Assembly (NCBI GenBank): GCA_023428915.1
Contig: JAEYWL010000031.1
Span: forward strand, 1-18,351
Source of the DNA: Verrucomicrobiota bacterium
Lineage (GTDB): Bacteria > Chlamydiota > Chlamydiia > Chlamydiales > JAEYWL01
DNA length: 18,351 nt
Reading direction: 5' to 3'
The notes under the pieces were generated by a model. It worked only from the letters and a program-made list of their open reading frames with translations. It had not been told where the DNA came from and made no database searches. Below, piece after piece: positions 1-6,887 of this stretch (positions within the stretch are counted from its first letter, which is position 1; every line of letters starts with the position of its first letter). A program made the translations under genes and the position numbers.

Positions 1-501
1 GGTTTCTGGCGACAAGTCTAAAAAAAATGCTGCTTTGGTGCTGGAGGCTTCTTTTCCGCCATCTCCCGAGGCCAAGTTCAAACTAATCGCTGCTGAGCGA
101 ATATTGTCGTAGTGGGCAATATCTTGCTCCAAATGTCTTTTAAGAGTATTTAACTCTAAAAGCTGCGCTTCTTTTTCGTTAGGCGATTCAACGTTAAAAA
201 ATGAATATCCTTTGGTATTGCTGGTTTTAGGCAGCTCAAGAGCGGCTAAATCCATTCTAACTCGATGCACCTTATCATTAGGTACGGAAATACCCTCTTT
301 TGTACTCTGATAAGGGATGGCATATGAATCTAAATAAAATTTTATTTCCGGAAAGCTTTCCGCTACTGATCTGTTTGAAAAAAGCGGGGTGTATTTAGCT
401 TGAGAAAAAAAGGTTATATATAAGGTTGCACTGCATAGGGCAGTTGCGCAAAATAAAAGTGCAAGTCCTTTACGCGAGGAAAATAATTGTCCAAAATTCA
501 T
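1..501 (-). CDS. fliF: FliF-like M-ring protein, N-terminal part (partial at window edge)
   Basis: This reading frame runs from an ATG at 501 to the window edge without a stop, giving 167 residues of a longer protein. A short N-terminus is followed by a membrane segment (about residues 12-34). Next comes the first ring-building (YscJ/FliF) domain: YTPLFSNRSVAESFPEIK, then a strand ending in GYSFF, then a helix around LLELNTLKRHLEQDI leading to SAAISLNL, and a strand ending FFLDLSPET. This order matches the FliF family, where the domain opens with YxPLFSN and has the conserved helix before a 'v-sArVhLa' strand. SctJ proteins of type III injectisomes are lipoproteins; no lipobox cysteine sits before this domain, so FliF fits better. 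An AGGAATAGG stretch lies about 8 bases before the ATG. Chlamydiae lack flagella but keep FliF, FliI and FlhA homologues, so the role is probably a second secretion-type basal ring. Confidence 0.82.
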   Translation of the reverse strand, partial: MNFGQLFSSRKGLALLFCATALCSATLYITFFSQAKYTPLFSNRSVAESFPEIKFYLDSYAIPYQSTKEGISVPNDKVHRVRMDLAALELPKTSNTKGYSFFNVESPNEKEAQLLELNTLKRHLEQDIAHYDNIRSAAISLNLASGDGGKEASSTKAAFFLDLSPET

Positions 502-671
502 TGAGATTACCTATTCCTAGACCCATGTTTTGCCATACTATACCGCAATTCTTATCAAGCTGTATAGAGCAAAAAAGGGATAGAAATCAAAAGAAAAATA
601 ATGACCATGGACCTTATGGACTACGCGCCAACTATTTCCATACCAAAACTAGACTTTGGTTAATCTGCGTC
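502..671. other. Intergenic spacer between fliF and the 253-residue gene
   Basis: This 170-base spacer lies between two minus-strand genes. On the minus strand a TATAGT box (537-542) stands about 36 bases upstream of the fliF start, but the -35 position 17 bases further up reads ATACAG, which is poor, so a fliF promoter here is only possible. At 605-630 there is an ATGGAC-type repeat fragment, described separately. A 6-bp hairpin (642-647 with 655-660) is too weak to call a terminator. I see no gene here. Confidence 0.5.
605..630. repeat. Partial copy of the ATGGAC repeat family
   Basis: Bases 605-622 are identical over 18 nt to 18310-18327 in the inverted-repeat element downstream of secA, and both copies continue to GCGCCAA (the distal copy has an extra 9-base ATGGACTTA-like unit in between). 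The copy here lacks the opposite inverted arm, so it looks like a degraded or partial member of the same dispersed family. Such ATGGAC-unit spacers occur in several bacterial genomes; the function is unknown. Confidence 0.6.
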
Positions 672-1433
672 TCAACTAGCTTTTATTTCTTCGCTGATTG
701 GTTCTTTCCACTTTTCTTGAACAACTTTTACCATCTTGTCAAAGTTACTGTCCTCAATGTGTTCCTGGTCGAAAACAACATTGGCAACCTGCTTTGGATC
801 TTTTGCCAGTTTTTCCATAAATTTCGCTGCATCTTTATTTCGAACAAAGAATGGCAATTCGAGCTGGCAATTTATTCCTATACTTTGTGCATCTGTGTAA
901 AACGTTTTTTGTTTTTCCAAGCTTGTTTCATCTTTAGCTCTATTTAAGAAATAGATCGCTAAATTCATAGAAAAAATCGCCTCTAAATCTTTAACAAATA
1001 CAGGTGTTATTTGATTTACTGTTTGGTTGACAAAGAGCAGGTATAGGGCAATGAAATTTTCTGATTCATGCGCTTTAAAATCTTTAAGCATTTTCATAAA
1101 ATGCGGCAAGAAAAAGATGCTTATTGCCTCCACTGTCCAATGGCCATTCCAAATTGCTGCAACTGTCAAAGCGATAATTAAAATACCCAGCGGGCAATAA
1201 AGAAGAGGCGCAGCTTTAAAAAGATATGCAGCTTTTAAAAAACCGCCAAGAATAACTAAAACACCGGCAGAAAAACTTAATGTTGCAATTGCTGTGACTG
1301 AAATACGGGCTATCAGGTTTTCTTTTTTCCAGTTTTTGTGCGCTTCTAAAGCTTCTTTTTCAAGGGTTGCAAAAGTTTTTATAGCACCATTATCTACGTA
1401 TTGATAATTTTCGAATTTATATTGGACTCTCAT
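672..1433 (-). CDS. Inc-like protein with bilobed hydrophobic domain, hypothetical
   Basis: The 253-residue product has no recognisable enzyme motif. Its clearest feature is a pair of hydrophobic stretches at about residues 43-63 (around SVTAIATLSFSAGVLVILGG) and 74-94 (around LLYCPLGILIIALTVAAIW), separated by only about ten residues. This closely spaced pair is the hallmark of chlamydial inclusion-membrane (Inc) proteins, which type III secretion inserts into the vacuole membrane with both ends facing the host cytosol. There is no cleavable signal peptide, as expected for an Inc. The C-terminal 150 residues are hydrophilic and helical. A promoter-like pair lies just upstream (1461-1489), so it is probably its own transcription unit between waaF and fliF. 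An ordinary two-pass inner-membrane protein is the alternative; the Inc assignment is inference. Confidence 0.6.
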   Translation of the reverse strand: MRVQYKFENYQYVDNGAIKTFATLEKEALEAHKNWKKENLIARISVTAIATLSFSAGVLVILGGFLKAAYLFKAAPLLYCPLGILIIALTVAAIWNGHWTVEAISIFFLPHFMKMLKDFKAHESENFIALYLLFVNQTVNQITPVFVKDLEAIFSMNLAIYFLNRAKDETSLEKQKTFYTDAQSIGINCQLELPFFVRNKDAAKFMEKLAKDPKQVANVVFDQEHIEDSNFDKMVKVVQEKWKEPISEEIKAS

Positions 1434-1460
1434 GGTTATTACTCATTATTAAATACAATA

Positions 1461-1489
1461 AATATACTAATGATTGTTATTTCTGACAA
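1461..1489 (-). promoter_or_regulatory. Sigma-66-type promoter of the Inc-like gene
   Basis: On the minus strand, TTGTCA (1489-1484) is followed after exactly 17 bases by TATATT (1466-1461). Each box matches the vegetative consensus (TTGACA / TATAAT) in five of six positions. Transcription would start near 1454, about 20 bases before the ATG at 1433. The spacing and the short AT-rich leader make this credible. Confidence 0.5.
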
Positions 1490-1512
1490 ATTATAAAATA
1501 AATACTTGCAGT

Positions 1513-2553
1513 TTAATTCTTTTCTATTAGATTTTTAAGGTCATTAAAAACTTCTTCTGCCGAAATGGCGCGCATGCATTTGAAATCAATCGGGCATACT
1601 CGTTTATAGCAGGGGGAGCATTCGACGTGTTTGTGAATGACTTTGCCTATTTTATAAGGGCCTGTTTTTACGTCGCTGGTTGAGCCAAAAAGGGCTAATA
1701 GAGGAGTTCCAAGAGCGGCTGCGATATGCATGGGGCCGCTGTCATTAGTTAAAAAGATCTGGCACAGCTGAATTAGAGCCATTAATTGTCTTAGGTTTGT
1801 TTTACCGGCCAGATTGATCACCTGTTCCGGAAAATCCTGGCAAATCATATTGACTAGCGGTGCACCAGCCGGATCGCCAAAATAAACTATCTTGACGTTG
1901 GGATATGTAAGCAATTTTTTGGTAACTTCTTGAAAACGCTCTGGAAGCCAGCATTTGGCTGTTCCGAAAGCGGCTCCTGGATTAATCCCTACTAAAATAT
2001 CGCCGAATGAAAGTCCCTGTTGTTTTAGTAATTCTTGAGCTGATTTTCTTTCTTCATCAGTTATAAATAGCTTAGGATCGCTTTCAGAAAGAGGAATGCC
2101 CAAAGGTTCTAATAGCATTTTATAGGTTTTTACAAGATGCTGTGTTTCTATTTCTTTGGGATAAGGTACAGCTTGCGATAAGAGCCAGCTGCGATAATGC
2201 CCTTGATAACCTATACGGTTTTGCACTTGGCCCCGCCAAAAATACCAGGCTGAAGAAAATGAATTAGTAAGCAGAATGCCTAAGTCATATTGATTATGCT
2301 TCAAAGTGCGTATAACATCTCGCACTGCACTTCTATGCAGCCATCCGCTTGGCCTTTTAAAGCTAAAAATAGTCGTCAGCCGAGGATCTTTTTGCAAAAT
2401 CGGAGCAACATTGGATTGGCACATTGCAGTGATTTGCGCTTCCGGCCATTTTGCTCTAATATCCTCAATGACTGGCGTGGCCATTACCAAATCGCCCAGC
2501 CAGTTTGGCATCCTGATAATAATATTTTTGGGATTGAGGTTAGAATAATCCAT
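1513..2553 (-). CDS. waaF: ADP-heptose:LPS heptosyltransferase II-like glycosyltransferase (family GT9)
   Basis: The 346-residue product matches WaaF/RfaF, which adds the second heptose to the inner core of lipopolysaccharide at the cytoplasmic face of the inner membrane. Visible marks, numbered from the ATG at 2553, are the N-terminal IIIRMPNWLGDLVMATPVI (residues 11-29, with D21 of the NWLGD motif), GINPGAAFGTAK (189-200), and the donor-binding TNDSGPMHIAAALGTP (269-284). The C-terminal cysteine cluster C312-x2-C315-x4-C320-x5-C326 is typical of the WaaF branch. A GTG at 2556 directly precedes the ATG; neither has a strong ribosome site, and I favour the ATG. Chlamydiaceae LPS has a Kdo core without heptose, so either this organism has a more elaborate core or the enzyme uses another ADP- or GDP-sugar. 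The length is normal for the family (about 348 residues). Confidence 0.85.
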   Translation of the reverse strand: MDYSNLNPKNIIIRMPNWLGDLVMATPVIEDIRAKWPEAQITAMCQSNVAPILQKDPRLTTIFSFKRPSGWLHRSAVRDVIRTLKHNQYDLGILLTNSFSSAWYFWRGQVQNRIGYQGHYRSWLLSQAVPYPKEIETQHLVKTYKMLLEPLGIPLSESDPKLFITDEERKSAQELLKQQGLSFGDILVGINPGAAFGTAKCWLPERFQEVTKKLLTYPNVKIVYFGDPAGAPLVNMICQDFPEQVINLAGKTNLRQLMALIQLCQIFLTNDSGPMHIAAALGTPLLALFGSTSDVKTGPYKIGKVIHKHVECSPCYKRVCPIDFKCMRAISAEEVFNDLKNLIEKN

Positions 2554-2584
2554 CACTATAACTATTGGTTAACTCTATTTACAA

Positions 2585-2614
2585 TTGACAAGGATAAGCC
2601 AATCTAGGTTAAAT
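2585..2614 (+). promoter_or_regulatory. Candidate distal promoter for the coiled-coil/ruvCA unit
   Basis: TTGACA (2585-2590), a perfect -35 consensus, is followed after 18 bases by TTAAAT (2609-2614), four of six to TATAAT. It lies in the divergent spacer between waaF and the coiled-coil gene and would give a leader of about 100 bases containing the dyad at 2624-2647. Confidence 0.35.
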
Positions 2615-2623
2615 CAGTATATT

Positions 2624-2647
2624 TATATCAAGAACGCGATTGATATA
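2624..2647. promoter_or_regulatory. 8-bp dyad overlapping a promoter -35 box; possible operator
   Basis: TATATCAA (2624-2631) and TTGATATA (2640-2647) form a perfect inverted repeat with an 8-base centre. The right arm contains TTGATA (2640-2645), which sits 17 bases before TATGTT (2663-2668), making a plausible second promoter (5/6 and 4/6 matches). A dimeric repressor bound to the dyad would cover this -35 region. The repeat is too AT-rich to be a terminator and lacks a T-run after it. No regulator can be named. Confidence 0.4.
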
Positions 2648-2706
2648 CAAAGTTTAAAAGATTATGTTATCCCTCAATAGATCTATCCTGTCATAAAAAA
2701 CCGTCC

Positions 2707-2714
2707 AAGAGGAG
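2707..2714 (+). promoter_or_regulatory. Strong Shine-Dalgarno site that fixes a TTG start
   Basis: AAGAGGAG lies seven bases before the TTG at 2722. No in-frame ATG or GTG is positioned comparably, so the ribosome site decides in favour of the TTG codon as the start of the coiled-coil gene. Confidence 0.7.
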
Positions 2715-2721
2715 TGCTACC

Positions 2722-5613
2722 TTGGTTAGTGCAAGCTACACAGATGAAGAAATTAAGCAAATCTTGCAATCCCTTTTCATTGAAAAGAGAAAAGTTAAAG
2801 AGATGCAGAAACATTTATCGGAACTTGAAAAAGAACGAGACAGGCTAAAAGGGGAGTTGACTCAGACTCCGCAGGCCTCAAATAAGCCAGAAAGCACACA
2901 TTCGCAAGAAGATGTTGACAAGCTTATGAATTTGCTGGCCTTTTATAAAACCAAATACGAAGACGCAAAGAACGCTAATGACGAGACAAATTGGCAAGAA
3001 GAATGCAAGGTTTTGGTAAAGCAGTTAGAAAGTGTAAAAGCGCAAAAAACTGCTGCAGACCAACAACTATTAAGCTTGCAAGGCCATTTTAAAAATCAAG
3101 AACAAGAGCTTGTCCGACTGGCGCAAGAAAAAAGCCAATGGAAAACACATTGGGAGAACTCTCAACATGAATTAGGCCAGGCCAGAAACGCTCTTCATGA
3201 GGCTAAATTATCCGGTCAATCACTTTCAGACAGTAAAGAAAATATTGAAGCGGCAAACAAAAATCTTTGCGATGAACTGAATGCCACAAAAGAATTTCTC
3301 GCGCAGGCCAAAAACCTCATCGTTCAGTTGCGCGACGAGTTGCAAAATCTTTCGCAACGGCATTCGGAGCTAGAGGAAAAAAGCCTTCAGGCTGAGCAAA
3401 GCTCTTCCAGTAAGGAATCCCAATTGCAAGCAAGCTTAGAGCTTTATCAAGAAGTTGAAATAAAACTAAACCAGCGTCTGGAAAAACTTAGCCATGAGCT
3501 TTATGAAAAAGACATGGCAATTCGCGAGCTGCAAAATCTGGAATTTACTTACAAACAGCAGATAGAGCAGCTGACGCAGGAAAAAGCACAATGGCAGGCG
3601 CATTGGGAGACATCCCATAATGAATTAGAGCAGGTAAAAGATGCGCTTCAAGAGGGTAAGCTAGCCGGGTTGTTGCTTTCCAGCAGCAAAGAAAGCATAG
3701 AGGCGGCAAATAAAGAGCTGCGCGACGAGCTGAATACCAATAAAGAATTTCTCATGCAGGCTAAAAACACCATTGGGCAATTGCGCAGTGAGTTGCAAAA
3801 CCTCGCAAAACGCAATGGAGAGCTTGAACAAAAAAATCTGCAGACCGAGCAAAAGGCGGCTATTACTGAAGTTCAGTTGCAAGCTAGCTTAGAGCAATAT
3901 CGTGAAATCGAATTAAAACAAAACCAGCGTCTGGAAAAACTTGCTCTTGAGCTGCATGAAAAAGATCGAAAAATCCATGAGCTCCAAGATTTTGAATTCA
4001 GCTATAAAAAGCAGATTGAACAGAAAAAAGATTGGGAAAACCAGTTAGAAACAGCCTGGGGCAACAATCAGGCCCTCCACTTAGAAATTGAAGAGAAGCA
4101 GCAGCATTTAGCTGAAAGCAAGCTTCGTTCAGAGCAGCTTGAAAAAGGTATTCAGTATTTAAGAGGCAAACTTGATGAAGCAAATACTGACAAAAACTTG
4201 TTAGAGGAAGAGCTGCTTTCCAATCAGCAGCTGATCGGCCAGCTTTCAGAAGAGCTGGATGCTGTAAAAGCAGAGCATGAGAGTACTCTTGAGCAGTTCA
4301 GCGCTTTTAATGAGCAGCATTATGAATTGCAAGAGGAAGCCAACAGTTTGCGCAATCAATTTGAGCAGTTGCGCAACCTAATCAAGTCCGGTCAAGAAGC
4401 TCTTGAAGAAAAAAATCAACTTTACAAAGAAGTGCAAGACAAGGTTGTGCAGTTCACAATAGAAAGAGAAGGTTTTTTAAAAGAACTTGAAGAAAGAAGC
4501 CGTTGCCTGTCCAGCTTAAAAGGGGAGATTTCTGAATTGCGCGGTGAAATGCGCGCTTCTATAGAAGAGCTAAAAGAACTCGAAGGCATGTATTTAAGTT
4601 CAATCGATGAAAAGATGGTGGTTTCTGCCAACTTGCAAGAAGCGCAGCGCATTGTAAAAGAACAAAAAGAAGAGCTAAGCAGCTTATCAGAAATAAAACG
4701 CAATCTTGAAATACGCTTAAGAGAAGAAGAGCGCTTGGTTTTAGAACAGAAGCAGCAGCTTGAGCGCTTGCAGCATGTTGAACACGAAAAGAACCAGTTG
4801 AGCGAACGGGCCCTGGTTTTAGAACAAGAGACAGAGCATCTTGGCAGCCTTATAGAGGAAATCTCGCGCGAAAAGAGCGAGGTGGAAAGCCGTCTGAATA
4901 AAAATAAAGAGCTGCTTAGAGACCGCGACCAGGCTTTAGAGAGCAAGATTTCTCAGATTCTCCTGCTTACTCAAGAAGGGCAGCGCCTGCAAGAAAATTT
5001 GCAGAGAATGCAAACGCACATTGAGGAAAAAGAGGCGCAGACGAGTAAAGCACAGCAGCATTTGGCTAAAAAAGTTAAAGAATGTACAGTATTGCAAGAA
5101 AAAATTGATGAGACCAAGTCCCACATTGCTGACCTCTATGCGCAAATTCAAACAGCGCAAGCAAAAATTTCAGAAAATCGCCAGTTAGCTGAAGCTTCGC
5201 AGCAGCAAGAAAAACGCCTGCAGGAATTATTAAATGAGGCCATGAAAAATCATGAGCTAACTTGCACTGCTAAAGAAGAGAAGTATCTGAAATTATATGA
5301 CCAGCTGCAAACGGCAGAAGCGCGCAATAAAGAATTGGCCAACCGTAATAATAAGCTACAGGCAATGGTAAGCAGCTTTCTAACTGTGGAAGACGATAGC
5401 CAGCCAGATCAGGAACCTGTTATGCCGCCTCAAACTTCTCCAGCGCCTATAAAAATGGACGAATCTGCGGCTGTTCCAGTGGTCAAAGAGGAAAACTGGT
5501 TGAAAAACCCGGTAAAGGAACCTGTGAATATTGCAAAAAACGAACCGAAAGATCTTTTCGGGAATACTTTCTCTAATCCAAAGCATAAGCAGCACCTTTT
5601 TGATGACTTCTAA
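2722..5613 (+). CDS. Large coiled-coil protein with internal 151-residue duplication, hypothetical
   Basis: The 963-residue product is almost entirely charged, Glu/Gln/Lys/Leu-rich helix (about residues 15-885), with no membrane segment, signal peptide, Walker motifs or other catalytic motif, so it is not an SMC ATPase. Residues 136-283 and 287-434 are diverged copies of one unit at a constant offset of 151 residues (EKSQW/EKAQW, IEAANK, QASLE, NQRLEKL, QIEQ in both). The tail (about 895-963) is proline-rich and probably unstructured, ending in an acidic-aromatic LFDDF. It begins at a TTG supported by a strong ribosome site, and its 3' end overlaps ruvC by 11 bases, so it is probably cotranscribed with ruvCA. 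I recall an uncharacterised gene (CT503) next to ruvC in C. trachomatis but cannot show homology. A cytoplasmic scaffold or a secreted coiled-coil protein is possible; function is unknown. Confidence 0.85.
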   Translation: MVSASYTDEEIKQILQSLFIEKRKVKEMQKHLSELEKERDRLKGELTQTPQASNKPESTHSQEDVDKLMNLLAFYKTKYEDAKNANDETNWQEECKVLVKQLESVKAQKTAADQQLLSLQGHFKNQEQELVRLAQEKSQWKTHWENSQHELGQARNALHEAKLSGQSLSDSKENIEAANKNLCDELNATKEFLAQAKNLIVQLRDELQNLSQRHSELEEKSLQAEQSSSSKESQLQASLELYQEVEIKLNQRLEKLSHELYEKDMAIRELQNLEFTYKQQIEQLTQEKAQWQAHWETSHNELEQVKDALQEGKLAGLLLSSSKESIEAANKELRDELNTNKEFLMQAKNTIGQLRSELQNLAKRNGELEQKNLQTEQKAAITEVQLQASLEQYREIELKQNQRLEKLALELHEKDRKIHELQDFEFSYKKQIEQKKDWENQLETAWGNNQALHLEIEEKQQHLAESKLRSEQLEKGIQYLRGKLDEANTDKNLLEEELLSNQQLIGQLSEELDAVKAEHESTLEQFSAFNEQHYELQEEANSLRNQFEQLRNLIKSGQEALEEKNQLYKEVQDKVVQFTIEREGFLKELEERSRCLSSLKGEISELRGEMRASIEELKELEGMYLSSIDEKMVVSANLQEAQRIVKEQKEELSSLSEIKRNLEIRLREEERLVLEQKQQLERLQHVEHEKNQLSERALVLEQETEHLGSLIEEISREKSEVESRLNKNKELLRDRDQALESKISQILLLTQEGQRLQENLQRMQTHIEEKEAQTSKAQQHLAKKVKECTVLQEKIDETKSHIADLYAQIQTAQAKISENRQLAEASQQQEKRLQELLNEAMKNHELTCTAKEEKYLKLYDQLQTAEARNKELANRNNKLQAMVSSFLTVEDDSQPDQEPVMPPQTSPAPIKMDESAAVPVVKEENWLKNPVKEPVNIAKNEPKDLFGNTFSNPKHKQHLFDDF
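3127..4023 (+). repeat. Tandem 453-bp duplication inside the coiled-coil gene
   Basis: Codons 136-283 (about 3127-3570) and 287-434 (about 3580-4023) encode homologous segments at a fixed offset of 151 codons with no gaps visible. The copies are clearly diverged at DNA level (for example ACACATTGGGAGAACTCTCA versus GCGCATTGGGAGACATCCCA), so the duplication is old rather than an assembly artefact. Confidence 0.85.
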
Positions 5614-6127
5614 AAACACACCAGAGGCTACCAGGATCATTGGCATTGATCCCGGTACTAGGGTCACTGGATATGGGATTATTGAACTGGTCAGCAACAG
5701 CTACTCTCTTAAAGATTTTGGCTGCATAAGGCCGCCATCTTCTGCTAAACTTACTGACCGCTACCATGTGATTTTTAACTGTCTTGAAGAAATAATAGCC
5801 AATCATAGCCCCTCTGTCTTAGTAGTAGAGACCCAGTTTGTCCAAAAAAATATCCAAAGCGCCATAAAACTTGGAATGGCGCGGGGAATTGCAATCATTG
5901 CGGCCAAGCGTGCCGGCATGCCGGTTTTTGAGTATTCACCAGCTGAGGCTAAACGTGCGGTAGCAGGCAATGGAAAAGCAAGCAAGGATCAGGTACAATG
6001 GATGGTGCAAAAATTGCTGCGATTGGCGGCGATGCCCGAGCCGGAAGATGCTGCTGATGCTTTGGCTTTGTGCATCTGTCATGCACATGCGCGCCAAAGC
6101 TTGAAACTATTTGGAAGCGAGATATAA
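5603..6127 (+). CDS. ruvC: Crossover junction endodeoxyribonuclease RuvC
   Basis: RuvC is the Holliday-junction resolvase; a dimer on RuvAB-bound junctions cuts two opposing strands with Mg2+. The RNase-H-like fold is clear: RIIGIDPGTRVTGYGII (residues 11-27, catalytic D16), VVETQFV (E76) and EPEDAADALALC (D149 and D152), corresponding to E. coli D7, E66, D138 and D141. I place the start at the ATG at 5603, giving 174 residues against 173 in E. coli. An upstream ATG at 5531 would add 24 unrelated residues lying wholly inside the coiled-coil gene. The chosen start overlaps that gene by 11 bases, and the stop is immediately followed by the ruvA ATG, so the three genes are probably translated from one message. 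RuvB is not in this window. Confidence 0.95.
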   Translation: MTSKNTPEATRIIGIDPGTRVTGYGIIELVSNSYSLKDFGCIRPPSSAKLTDRYHVIFNCLEEIIANHSPSVLVVETQFVQKNIQSAIKLGMARGIAIIAAKRAGMPVFEYSPAEAKRAVAGNGKASKDQVQWMVQKLLRLAAMPEPEDAADALALCICHAHARQSLKLFGSEI

Positions 6128-6733
6128 ATGTTTGCATACATAAGAGGGCTTTTAACTGAATCAGCCCCAGGAAAAATTGCCATTGAGGCAAATGGGATAG
6201 GCTATCGTGTCTTTGTGCCCGTATCGTTGAACGCCCAATTGCCTTCTCTGGGCAGCGAACTCATCATTCACGTGTCTTTTGTCGTTAGGGAGTTTTCCCA
6301 AACCCTGTATGGCTTTCTTCACCAGCAAGAAAGAGAGTTGTTCGAAGCCTTGTTGAATGTCAGCGGCATTGGACCGAAAATTGCTCTAAGTATTATTTCC
6401 CACCTAACAGTTGCTGAGTTGCTGCAAGCTATGCAGAATAAAGATATTCAGCTTATTTGCAAAGTTCCGGGAATTGGAAAAAAAACAGCTGAGCGCATGT
6501 TAATAGAGTTAAAGGATAAGATTGCCGGAGCAATTGGCTGCTGTCCCGATGACTTTGCCATTAAATTGCCGCCGGCCGACCCTAAAATGCAAACAGTCAA
6601 TGATGCCATGAGCGCGCTCATCAATCTCGGCTACACGCAAGTTGCTGCTCAAAAAGCAGTTAAGAAGACGATGGATGAGCACGACGAGCTCGATCTCTCT
6701 AACCTTATTGCCAAATCCCTTAAGCATATTTAG
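6128..6733 (+). CDS. ruvA: Holliday junction branch-migration protein RuvA
   Basis: RuvA binds the four-way junction as a tetramer and loads the RuvB motor. The 201-residue length is normal. Domain I is the OB fold (about 1-65, opening MFAYIRGLL with GIGYRVFVP). Domain II has two helix-hairpin-helix motifs, NVSGIGPKIALSI (77-89) and KVPGIGKKTAERML (112-125). A variable linker (about 135-155) leads to the small RuvB-contacting domain III (about 156-201, around ALINLGYTQVAAQKAV). Its ATG abuts the ruvC stop codon with no spacer. It converges on nth, with a long palindrome filling the gap. Confidence 0.96.
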   Translation: MFAYIRGLLTESAPGKIAIEANGIGYRVFVPVSLNAQLPSLGSELIIHVSFVVREFSQTLYGFLHQQERELFEALLNVSGIGPKIALSIISHLTVAELLQAMQNKDIQLICKVPGIGKKTAERMLIELKDKIAGAIGCCPDDFAIKLPPADPKMQTVNDAMSALINLGYTQVAAQKAVKKTMDEHDELDLSNLIAKSLKHI

Positions 6734-6754
6734 CATTAAGCTTGCGGAAGAAGT

Positions 6755-6887
6755 CAAATCTTGATCTCAATCTCGATCTTGATCTTAACTTAATCTTGCT
6801 TTTCTTCAACTTTTCTAAATTCGAATTCTGATCGAAATGTGTGAGAGGAAAGATTGAGATCATGATCAAGATTGGGATCAAGACTTG
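6755..6887. repeat. Long imperfect palindrome of hexamer (GATCNN-like) units between ruvA and nth
   Basis: Bases 6759-6785 pair with 6857-6883 at 24 of 27 positions, with further pairing outward to 6755/6887 and inward through about 6791/6851. A small hairpin (TTCGA 6820-6824 with TCGAA 6832-6836) sits near the tip. Each arm is roughly 6-base periodic (TTGATC, TCAATC, TCGATC...). Three GATC sites per arm are mirror-spaced (6763, 6775, 6781 and 6858, 6864, 6876), plus one at 6830. The right arm covers the last codons and stop of nth. As RNA it would fold from either strand and could act as a two-way terminator or 3'-end stabiliser for the convergent transcripts, although no strong T-run follows it. 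It otherwise resembles a dispersed palindromic repeat. Confidence 0.7.

Noticed and set aside
642..660. ACCAAA / TTTGGT hairpin after the Inc-like gene as a terminator
   Set aside because: Only six pairs, AT-rich, and no clear T-run on the minus strand.
426..947. 173-residue plus-strand open frame
   Set aside because: It runs antisense across the fliF start and the Inc-like gene, is rich in Phe/Cys/His with no family resemblance, and has no ribosome site.
2712..2719. GAGTGCTA before the coiled-coil gene, resembling the right half of CIRCE
   Set aside because: The positions nine bases upstream (2694-2702) do not contain GCACTC, so there is no dyad; the bases are part of the ribosome-binding region.
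4422..4946. 174-residue minus-strand frame, and other long antisense frames in the coiled-coil gene
   Set aside because: Ser/Arg/Leu-rich composition is the expected shadow of Glu/Lys/Leu coiled-coil codons on the other strand.
5531..5602. Upstream ATG giving RuvC 24 extra residues
   Set aside because: The added segment lies inside the coiled-coil gene and does not match RuvC; the ATG at 5603 gives the normal family length.
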